NCBI GenBank assembly: GCA_900088475.1
Contig: FLMG01003345.1
Span: 5,104-27,101, forward strand
Source: Hyphochytrium catenoides
Taxonomy: Eukaryota > Sar > Hyphochytriomycetes > Hyphochytriales > Hyphochytriaceae
Direction of reading: 5' to 3'
Length of the DNA: 21,998 nt
Shown here: piece by piece, positions 9,799 through 18,270 of the stretch
How positions within the stretch are numbered: the first letter of the stretch is position 1
Layout of the letters: the number at the start of each line of letters is the position of its first letter
Position numbers and translations under genes: made by a program
The notes under the pieces: generated by a model
What the model saw: only the letters and a program-made list of their open reading frames with translations
Databases searched by the model: none
What the model was told of the DNA's origin: nothing

Positions 9799-10802
9799 AG
9801 AAGTGAGGAAGCTGTCTTCGCTGTTGCTATTGAGACCATTGAGAGCCTTCAACAAAAAAGAAGCAGCAAAGGGCTGCAGGGGCGTATCATGATGTCCGTG
9901 TGGCAAGCCTCTGGATGGCAAGTCGCAGATCTTCTCCAGCGAAGCTCGAGAACTCATCTTCTCTTGCCAAGACCAGCATCATCACTAAGAGCTTCCAGAT
10001 CCGCTCTGCAGTTGACTGACAAGGAGCAGCGCCATCGGCTCTGCGGTCTGTTGATGACCTTGCCATCCTCCTGTCGATTCTCAGCAAACTTCCCCTTTTC
10101 TCCTCAAACTGTTGTTCGCCCTTCTGACAGATGTGTCAGCTGTCAATTATAAAGTAAAATGGCGCTTTTTTCTGGTCTTATTACACGAACCGTCAATTGA
10201 CAGTGTCAAATCAACCCTAGTATTTGTGAATTTTACCGAAAAGTAGAGCAAATTAGCGTCTTTGGGAGTGGTGGATTGTGAAGTTTGTGAGGTTCTTTGA
10301 CACGTGAAAGGTGTTGAGCCTCTGACCTCAGGCAAACATCATTGATGCTTGAGGAGGAGCGGCAGGGCAGTCCAGGTCCAGGCGAGCGCTCTCCGTCAGT
10401 ACTCGGCCCATACCAAGCTCAACACTGCTGCTGCTGGCTGTGGGCTGCTGCGTCATTCAAGCGAGAATAGACAGGTCAAGCAGCTCTTGGAAGTTAGTGG
10501 GCGCCTTGTTGCTGCCCTCCGGAAGGTCTAATCTCGACAGGCGTCGGATTGGTGAAGGGTTGGAGTTGGAAGGGGCTTGAACGGCCAGGAGACTAAACCG
10601 AGGAGGGCCAGCTATGCGGCATCTATACGACTCCTTTGCCGTGTTCACCAATTTGAGGGCTTCCGTCTGTGGCGTCTGAGCCCATGTGTCAAGCTGAAGC
10701 ATCACGGGCTAGAAGGCGCACCCGAGCACGTGGTTGACAATCTGCCAGATCGAAAACAGGAGAAGAGGCCGTTATTTCCGAGAAAAGGCCATAGCGGGAG
10801 CC
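9799..10802. other. Intergenic region with unresolved coding-like patches
   Basis: This 1-kb gap between the GTPase and E3 genes has no gene I can close. On plus, the GTPase frame stays open after its TAG until 10152. Other plus stretches look protein-like: a frame around 10040-10125 with VDDLAILLSILSKLPLF, one at 10349-10531 with ASALRQYSAHTKLN and VKQLLEVSGRLVAALRKV, and one near 10600-10670 with AMRHLYDSFAVFTNLRA. On minus, 10705-10457 and 10455-10325 are also open with real ATGs (MLQLDTWAQTPQTEALKL; MTQQPTASSSSVELGMGRVL). Stops and missing splice phases prevent joining either set. The AT-rich middle (10140-10260) looks like true intergenic DNA and holds the palindromes listed separately. 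A decayed gene or a small multi-exon gene are both possible. Confidence 0.4.
10124..10208. promoter_or_regulatory. Cluster of palindromic TGACA/TGTCA elements
   Basis: Within 85 bp there are five TGACA/TGTCA motifs: 10125, 10134, 10141, 10198 and 10204. Three nested symmetries are seen: CTGACA (10124-10129) with TGTCAG (10134-10139) around a 4-bp spacer; CTGTCAATT (10140-10148) with AATTGACAG (10195-10203) around 46 bp; and the perfect palindrome GTCAATTGAC (10192-10201). TGACAG is the core recognised by TALE-class homeodomain proteins in plants and animals, which is established knowledge. Its use here is inference. It lies about 600 bp upstream of the E3 ligase start and 330 bp after the GTPase stop, so it could be a promoter element. 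Confidence 0.4.
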
Positions 10803-13800
10803 ATGGAAGATGCCAACTGGGGCAGGAACCTAAGGCAGCAGAACGCTGATGGTAAGCGGTTTTCAGGCCAACAAGTTAGCTGACAATATCTCTTAGCTCC
10901 CATCACTCCTCCTCCCTGTTGATCTGTTGTCTCTCCATGTTACAGGCAGCGCGGCATGGTATGCGGAAATCAGTCGGCAGCGAAGGCAAAGGTTGACTTC
11001 TCACACGTGCCTTTGAGTCAACACGTCCTTGTTACCCGGATTCTTTCCATTTTGCTCTTATGCTGGCCCTTTGATGGCCTGCTGTCTCGTCCTCTCTTCC
11101 ATCCCACTCTCTTGATCTACGATGGACATGTTGCTAGCTAATGCGCCGCAAACCTTTCAGCACTATATATTGGTCCTGACGACGTGCTGTCTCCACCTTT
11201 TAGAGCTTTCCAGATGGGTATCCTGATCTGCTTGATGATAATTTTCTTCGACTCCCGGAGATCAGTGGATCATACGCCTAACTTCCGTGGCCCTGTGAGT
11301 CATTCTTCTGTAGATACAGTTCCTGGCCAGACCTTCTCTACGCCACGAAAGCACCGCCCTGGGGATTCTCCCTTCAGTAGTTGCGTTCTCGCTCTTTTGC
11401 TTCCTTCATACATGCTACTCGTTTGCTTCTCTCATGTTAACTGTCGACCATTGCCTCTATTATTTGCCTCTTTCTCTTCTGTTCCAGATGCATCAGCCTC
11501 CTCGCATGTCCAATAAGGAGGTCATTGCCAAGTCTGACCGCCTCAGGGCTTTTCTGTCTGAAGCACGGAGCGAGAAGCCCGGTCCAGTGCCCGCCCTTAG
11601 CAACATCAGCGCTACGTTTATGGGTACGACCGAGAGTGTTCCCTCTTACTGTCTGCCGAGCACAATGTTGACTCTGGACCCCACATCTTGACCTTACTCG
11701 GTAGCGCTGTTTCTATTTGCCACTGTGCACCAGCTTTTGTGCTGCTTTAAGCCATCTATGGTCTTGCTGATAACCCGCTGTAATCTGGTTCAGGGAAATT
11801 CGAGGTTAACTCCAAAATGTCTCCGAAAGCCTTGTCTGAAAGTAGCGCAGATAAGTGGCCTGGCGGTGTGAGGTACGTTACGAAGAGGGTGGTGCTAGAG
11901 ACCGGTTCCTATCTCAGTATTGCCTCGCATCTTTGCCACCGCAGGCTGCAGACCCTTGATTCCTGGTCCAAGATTCGCGGCCTTTCTCCCGTTCCGAGTT
12001 CGGCCGGCCAGGTACGCCATCTTAGTTGCTTCTGGCACCCTCTCGTCTCTCTTTTCGCTGTATGCGTGATGCCGATGTCTTTTCTTTTTCTCTTGCAAAC
12101 CATTGTTGTTCCATGTCTCACAACTTTCATCTATGGTCCTGCCAGTTTGCCCTCCAACTGCATTCTGTCCCATGGCCACGGCTGGAAGAGTTGCTGTTGC
12201 AAGTGAGGTCAGTTGTTTTTGGATGGCGGTGGCGTCACATTAGCGTCCTTCTCTTCCTCCCTCGCTGTTGGTGCTCGCTTTCGGCTTTAAAGCCCGCGAG
12301 ATCGCCTTTGCACATATTGCCCACTTGCGCTGTCAATAGCATTATTCCCCCCTCTTGTCACGACTCACATTAAGTGTGTTTCGTTAGCGGCACAATGAGC
12401 ATTTCTGTGTCCGACAAGACATTTCCGGTAGTACGTGTGCCCGTCCAAGGTTTGTCTGGTTCTCTTTCATTGTATTATCCCTCTCCTTTTCACTAAGACA
12501 TGTTCGTCCGTGATATCTTGCTTCCTCACCTTTCTTGGTTTTCTGGCATGAGATTTGTTTCTTGCTTTTGTATCTTCAGAACCTATAAATCTGCTGGCTC
12601 AGTCACTTCTCCCTGTTCTCACCATTGCCTCGCAGGTGTATTTTTTCGTCAGAGTGGACGACTGAGCCTCGTGAGCGGCGATGAGGGTGTTCAGCTTCTT
12701 TGGCCGAAGGCAGAGGAGGAGAAGGACGCCGATGCAGGAGAGATCAAGACGACTTCTCCTCCGCGCTCCAGACTTCTTCCTGAGATTAGTGAGGATGTGG
12801 CAAGTAAGAGATGACGGGTGGAATATTCTTATTTAGCCTATGTAGTAGCTGCAGCCATTAATGGTGTCCTCCTCCTCTCTCATCTCACTCAGTAGCGAGG
12901 ATGCTGCGGGATCAGAAGCTCAAGGGGTTTGACAGCCTCGAGTTTATTCCTAGGTGTGCACATTGGTCCCGCTCACGGTGTCCTCTTCTTTTTCTGGATG
13001 TCACCTCTAGTAGAATCTCCCTCACCGTCTTCATACAGTCCGGCCTTTACTGTTATCAACCGATACTGAGACAGTCCCAACTTTCTATCGGATGGATGGG
13101 AGCTACTTCGCTTCTCATCGCTTCGACAACCTCTCTCTTTCTCGCTTCATGATGGATTCTATTGGGGTTCTCCCAAGGGCTTGGGAGCCTAACTTCTGAC
13201 ATCTCGTGTACCAGGAATGACCATCACGCCTATCGAGAGGATATTTGCTCCTACTCCTTAGAGCTCTCTATAGGTAAAGCACTTCGCGTCCTCTCTGGCA
13301 AAGGCCACCGTCCTGAGTGGAATACTGTCGCAGAGTCTTGGGTTGACAAGAAAGCAGGTATGGTGATGAATCCTAGGAACCTCTTACTTGCAGCTCAGCA
13401 AAGGTACTCCTCTGCTCGCCCTGATTTATCCCCTCAGTTACTGGCCGGAACCTATCGGTCGCTCAGCTGGGGTGGACTGGCTTTGTCTGGACAGAAAACT
13501 GCAACCAAAGCCTTAGTACGACGGCCGTTTACATGGATGTGGACTTTAGTGAGGCCTTCACCAGGGCGACACACTATGCGATGCTATCTACAGTGCTCTG
13601 CGTCCTTCAGATTTACCTGCTGCTCAGGCAGCTTCAACATTCGAGCACTCAGGCGACCGTCACTAAAGTGAGACATTACTTCTGCTGAAGAATTGAAGAG
13701 CCTCTATCTTCTTGGTATCTCCAACTTTTCTGCACTGATCCTTCTCCTTGATTGCATTAGCAATCTATCCACCTTTATTAGCTACCTAAAACGTTACTAG

Positions 13801-15760
13801 CTACCCTTTCTGCCATCTACCCTATCTACTAGTTTTGCTCACCGCTCTCCGTCCTGGCCAACTGTAGGTATCTCTGTTGTCAATTGGATGTCAAGCTATT
13901 CTGGACTCATACTTGTGCCTGGCCCACCTCACTCTTGGAATGTACCTCGCGGTAAGCAATCCAGCACTTGAAGGACCCACTAAGTTGGCCAACACACCTT
14001 ACACTGTTCGCTGTGCAGCCTGTCTTCACATCGTTCGCGACAGTTTCCTTCTTCCAGCTTATCATCTTCTCAATGTTTGAGATGCGGTATCTTCTGATGA
14101 TCTGGAGGGCAAGGCGGCCGGAGGTCAGTTCATATGATCCATTCACACCTGAGCTCGGCAGAGTCTTTTCTCGGCCAAAGAAAAACGGCTAAGGTCCCCC
14201 TATCTTTCCTATAGGCCTTTGCAGGTGGCTGGGCAGCAATGCGAAGGGAGCTAGCCGTTTTGTACACTCGATTCTACTCCTCTCTCTTTTTTGGACTTGT
14301 GCTGCTCTACGCAGCCCGCAACTCGGTAGGTCCTCGGTGGCGCAACTTAACCTAACCCGCGTAGTTAAGCCGCTTTCTTCTCACTTCAAGGCCGATTAGC
14401 ACTCTTCTACGATTCTCAATTGCATGCCTCAGCTGCAAGAAGCCACTTCTCTTAGTTGGGGATAGCCTGCTCTCTCCTAGTTTATCAACCTATTCCATGC
14501 GTTTCATAAGGGCAGCATGAAGTCCATTTGATCTCATCTTACGTTTCCGTTTGACATATCAGGTTGCGATCCACTTGATAGTTTTCCTCCTCTACTCTTT
14601 CTGGGTGCCACAAATTGTTCACAGTGCTCACAGGTCAGCAACCTCTCATTCCTCTCCGCCCCGGTTGCCTTACTGCCCGCTGCTTTGAACCGTATCTATG
14701 AATGGCCCTGTTCTATCCCTTGGTTGTCTTCTATACCTTCATGCTGACATCAAGATGACACTTACTCCATTGTAGAGACATCCGAAGGTCTGTGGACACG
14801 CTCTTTCTTGTAGGAACATCTCTGTTGCGTCTACTCCCTCCTGTTTATTTCTATGCATACCCAGCCAACTTCTTAGCGTACCTGCCAATTGACTATGAAA
14901 GGAAGTCCCAGATGGCAGTGGCTATAGTCATATGGGTGACACTGCAGGTGCGATGGTTCTCTCTCCATCTATCGTTTGGACGGATCCCTCTTCGTGTTGC
15001 CGCCTTTGGACCACAATTTGAGGCACTGTTTCGCCACGAATAGCCATCCTCCTCTCCCGGCTCAGAAGCACGAGCTATGGGCTTTCACCTTTAACCGTCG
15101 TCTGACAAGATTATTGGGTACTATCTCTTTCAGGTTATCGTGGTGCTCCTACAACGATCTTTGGGAAGCCGATTCTTCATCCCAGCGCGCTTCTTGCCAA
15201 AGAAGTACAACTACTACCGCAAACTAGTTGTCCAGGATAACACTGGAGAAAGTGTTCCCTTGGCTGCCGCCACAGGTCTTACGATTAGGGGAATCACTCT
15301 TCCCTCTAGATCTGTCAGAGGGCCGTATGCTTTTGGAACCATTGCTTTGTTTAGATCCTGACCACCTCTACGCACTTTGCTTGCAAGAGTCAACTGCCTC
15401 TTGTTTCATCTGTTTTGCCCTCTCATCTATCTCCTGAACCATGATGCTCCTTGCATTCTGGGTTTTGCGCACCCAACGGCGTTATGCCGCGTTAGCTCTA
15501 TCGGGCCATTATGGTCTGGCTCTCCGCCCCCAAATTACTTCTTTTTCGCGCTTCTACAAGCTCCCCTCCTAACTATTATGTGCTTTTGTCTGACAGAGAC
15601 AGGCCATGAATGTGTGATCTGCATGACTGAGGTTGACGTCGCGGCCCGGGACTATATGATCGCTCCGTGCGACCATCTATTTCATAGACGATGTCTAGAG
15701 CAGTGGATGGATATCAAGATGGAGTGCCCGACCTGCAGGACCACGCTTCCGCCTCCGTAG
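10803..15760 (+). CDS. Membrane RING-H2 E3 ubiquitin ligase, Tul1/Dsc1/FLY family, 19 exons
   Basis: Family members are Golgi/endomembrane ligases: yeast Tul1 and fission-yeast Dsc1 act in the Dsc complex (membrane protein quality control, SREBP cleavage), Arabidopsis FLY1/2 in pectin control. Exons: 10803-10851, 10946-10991, 11204-11294, 11488-11623, 11794-11872, 11945-12011, 12146-12207, 12388-12449, 12636-12803, 12893-12953, 13215-13357 (or to 13273), 13495-13667, 13868-13951, 14019-14123, 14215-14325, 14563-14633, 14776-14947, 15134-15275, 15597-15760. All junctions keep phase, giving 661 or 633 aa. ATG 10803 has a strong Kozak context (GCCATGG). Layout: cytosolic tail, signal anchor MGILICLMIIFF, luminal domain (NISATFMGKFEV; VSGTMSISV; GVFFRQSGRLSLV; ENCNQSL), then about seven membrane segments, from YAMLSTVLCVLQIYLLL through ILDSYLCLAHL, FEMRYLLMIW, FLLYSFWVPQIV and LGSRFFIP. 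The RING is the last 49 residues: CVIC, CDHLFHRRC, CPTC (C3H2C3), ending LPPP. The exon 10/11 region and first three exons are the least sure parts. Confidence 0.94.
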
Positions 15761-15789
15761 CGGTTTGATGAGCACGTAGCGGTTTGATG
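15757..15789. repeat. 14-bp direct repeat over the E3 stop codon
   Basis: GTAGCGGTTTGATG occurs at 15757-15770 and again at 15776-15789, a 19-bp step. The first copy includes the TAG stop codon of the E3 ligase gene. It may be a small replication-slippage duplication in the 3' UTR. Confidence 0.9.
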
Positions 15790-17379
15790 GGAAAGAGTTC
15801 CTGTCATGTCATCCACGCATGTTACCCTCAGAATTCTACAATGCAGGGTCGTTCGTGTGGGAATTCTCAGCCCCCTAGCGAAAGGTAGAACTCGCGCTAA
15901 TCAGTTTAAGAGCACTTCGGGTCTAGGGTCCACCACTAGGCTATGCTTAGCTAATTTTGAGCAACAACGAGGTTGTCAAGGTGTAAACCTCGCTGGTTGC
16001 ATTCTTCAGTGACAGCTCTTAACTTTTTTCTTATTGCAATGGCTAGTCCTTCCTCTAACGAGGCTCTCATGGGGATGAAAAGGCTCTTCTTTTTTTATTT
16101 GTCCATATTTAACCTGCAAAGCTTCATGGTCATTGACAATATTAGGCCAAATGGCTTTGTGAACTAACAGCATCACTAGCTAACGCCACGTTCACACATG
16201 TAGGAGAGTCGGAGGTCCTCTGGCTGTTTTGATGAATAAAGTTGTCACGTGAGGCTGAAGGGCTCACTCTTCATGTGGTTCTGAGGACGGCGCAGCTTAC
16301 TGCTTCTTCATTATACAACTATTTGCAGGAGAGACGGCTCTCTCAGCAAAACCAACTAACAAAGAGGATGATGGGGCACGGTGGAGGAGGATCTAGTAGT
16401 GTGTCGAGGCGTTTAAAGGCTGGCGGGTGCAGCTTCTTGTCGTCCCACATTGGGCGCTGTCACGACCACTACTTTCCTCAGTTATTGGAAGCTCTGATAA
16501 ATCAAGCCTAATAATAGAGGGCGGTGCGCAGATGACTGATTGCCCCTCCGCTACACCGTACGGCTCAGTAGTAGAATTTCACACCACCAGCATCTCCTAC
16601 TGCTCGTTGCTGCTGCACCAGCTATTCATGCCATGCCGTATCAATGAGCAAGTAGGACTCCCAAGAAGTCAAAGTCCTGGCGTCTTCCTCCTCCCCCGCA
16701 AGCTTGCTTTAAGTCAAAGCTGGGATACTAATGGCGTTAGTCCCTCAACAGCGCCGCCGCCAGCAGCAGAGTAGTCCCATGTCTGATCGCCCCATTGTCC
16801 CTTGTTTACAAGTAGGAGCCACCGCGCCACGCACCAGCAGCCACCGCGGAGGAGCAGTGTCCACAGCAACGACCAAAAAGACAAAAAGGGACGCCGCAGG
16901 AGAGTGAGCAGCGCAGCAGCGCAGCAGCAGCAGCGGCGGCTGGGCTGCACCTGCTGCACGCACCACTAGCACAAACGCACTTGCACTCACTGTTGTTCTT
17001 GTCCTCACGTTGTGGACCGCTAACGGCCTTCAGTTTGTTTCGTTGCTGCTGTTTCGTATGTGAAACCCCCTCGCCTGCCCCCTTCCTGCCTGTCTGCTGG
17101 CTGCTGGGGAACGGTGAGGAGGAAGAGCTGCTGTTATCAGGGGAGAAGAAAGAAGAAGGGTTAACAGGAGCAGCGACTGGAAGGAAGGAAGAAGGCGGTC
17201 TTCTTGTTTGTTGAGACGTCCTCAGGACCTAGTAGGGGAAGGGAAGGCCATCATCATCGATAGGTAGTAGGTAGAGGAGGAGGGGCAGCAAGTCGTCGTA
17301 AGGAAGGAAGAGTCCATTCAGCATCATCAACAGGCAAAAAAAGGAGTGATAGGAAGAGAAGAGGAGGGCAGAGGAGAGC
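15790..17379. other. Gene-poor region
   Basis: The first part is presumably the 3' UTR of the E3 gene. No gene could be modelled. A weak exon-like piece at 16330-16420 follows a good acceptor (TATTTGCAG) and reads ERRLSQQNQLTKRMMGHGG, but has no partner exons. The minus-strand frames at 16714-17008 are Cys/Leu/Arg runs produced by CAG/CGC triplets (16905-16935). CACTCACTGTTGTTC is present at 16986-17000 and again at 17394-17408, so the second promoter-like stretch repeats part of the first. Confidence 0.45.
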
Positions 17380-17387
17380 TATAAATA
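17380..17387 (+). promoter_or_regulatory. TATA box candidate
   Basis: TATAAATA is a consensus TATA element, followed within 15 bp by GC-rich sequence and the CACTCACTGTTGTTC element. It is followed by sequence with consensus splice sites on the same strand. It would serve the plus-strand small gene at 17479-17863. Transcription start evidence is absent. Confidence 0.45.
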
Positions 17388-17478
17388 CCGCCCACTCACT
17401 GTTGTTCCTGTTTGTAAGTGCCTTCCATCTCTCTCTCAGCCAACAAGGCTCTTCTTCTCAGGGCTTCAGACCAGATTC

Positions 17479-17863
17479 ATGCCCACCAACTCCCCCCTCC
17501 AAGTGGTAAGCTCTCTTCCATCATCATCATAAGGAACAAGCCCTGAACATCAGTGATGATAGAGCTGTTGTTGTGGGCATCTGTTGTTGTCATCTCTCAC
17601 CAAATAGAGCGATTGACCCATCGAACGACGTACTGTGGGTTCTCTACTACTCATCAACGAAGCAAGCAGTGGGGGATGAGAAGGAGAGGAAGAGGGCTCG
17701 TAAGTTAGAGAAGGAGGAATGGTGGGTCTGCAGGCCTCAGCCAGCATATCGTTTAACTTTACTTCTTGAAGAATCAGAGTACTATTTAGAAGACCTCCTC
17801 CTTCCTCATCAAGCAAGGAAGAATAAGACAAAGCCTGAGAAGAAAAGACTGCGACAAGGATAG
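17479..17863 (+). CDS. Uncharacterised small basic protein (candidate)
   Basis: I do not recognise the product. The only ATG after the TATA box that can reach the long open frame is 17479: exon MPTNSPLQV (17479-17505) joined over a 28-nt GTAAGC...AAG segment (17506-17533) to 17534-17863, giving 118 aa. The product has hydrophobic/Cys residues early (VVVGICCCHL), a Lys/Arg/Glu helix (EKERKRARKLEKEEWW), an acidic hydrophobic piece (LLLEESEYYLEDLLLP) and a strongly basic end (KNKTKPEKKRLRQG), suggesting a nucleic-acid-associated protein. Against it, a 28-nt intron is shorter than any other intron I modelled in this window, and a minus-strand gene candidate overlaps nearly all of the ORF. At most one of the two is likely to be a real protein gene. 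Confidence 0.3.
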
Positions 17864-18108
17864 TGAGTAGCCGTCCACAGACCTAGGTGTAAGAATTTCC
17901 TACCTTAGTGTGCCTTTCTGGTAGGTGGTGAGTGAGTCTCTAGCGCCCAATTAAACAAAGAACAGGCAATGTGCTGCCAAAGACAGAGCCTACCTTTTAA
18001 CTGTTGCTTGTTATTATGATCCACAGGCACAATGGTCACTCGCCCCATTTCCTCATTCTTTTTTCCGTCCGGCTCTGTCTCCTGCCACACACGGGTGCAT
18101 GTTGCCAT
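17550..18108 (-). CDS. Uncharacterised two-exon protein (candidate), minus strand
   Basis: I do not recognise the product. Exon 1 (18108-17994) starts at a real ATG and encodes a well-mixed hydrophilic sequence (VWQETEPDGKKNEEMG, RVTIVPVDHNNKQQLK). It ends in phase 1 at AAAAG followed by GTAGGC. A minus-strand acceptor (TTGTCGCAG) opens exon 2 at 17848 in the matching phase. Exon 2 runs to a stop at 17550 and gives 137 aa in all. Exon 2 encodes YSSLLDEEGGGLLN, LQEVKLNDMLAEACRPTIPP and a Ser/Pro stretch. The intron is 145 nt, in the range of the good genes here. The ATG lies 162 bp from the divergent coiled-coil gene. Against it, exon 2 overlaps an opposite-strand open frame with its own TATA box. 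Splicing may also continue past exon 2, because a GTGAGAG donor follows MGQSLYL. Confidence 0.38.
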
Positions 18109-18270
18109 AACGAATGCTCGCTCCTCCCATTGGTGATCACTCAGCTGACGAGGCTAAGACTATAGCACCCTAACCTCAATAGAGAAAACCGTCTGCTCTG
18201 GCATAGTGAGGCTAAGCAGAACTGAGCGCAGGAAAGAAGTCGCCAGCCGAGGGATCTCAAGTTAGAGAAC
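18109..18270. promoter_or_regulatory. Putative divergent promoter region
   Basis: This 162-bp gap separates two candidate start codons that point away from each other (18108 minus, 18271 plus). It includes CCCATTGG at 18126-18133, a CCAAT-type element read on the minus strand, and no TATA box. Assignment as a shared promoter depends on the minus-strand gene being real. Confidence 0.35.

Noticed and set aside
9887-10087. Minus-strand frame with EDLRLAIQRLATRTS, resembling the C-terminal helical part of MnmE/TrmE GTPases
   Set aside because: The match is one short helix; no P-loop, DxxG, NKxD or the terminal Cys motif was found on this strand nearby.
13073-13150. Possible extra E3 exon around the sequence TFYRMDGSYFASHRFDNL
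   Set aside because: Joining exon 12893-12953 directly to 13215 keeps phase and fits the family; no acceptor/donor pair gives this piece a consistent phase.
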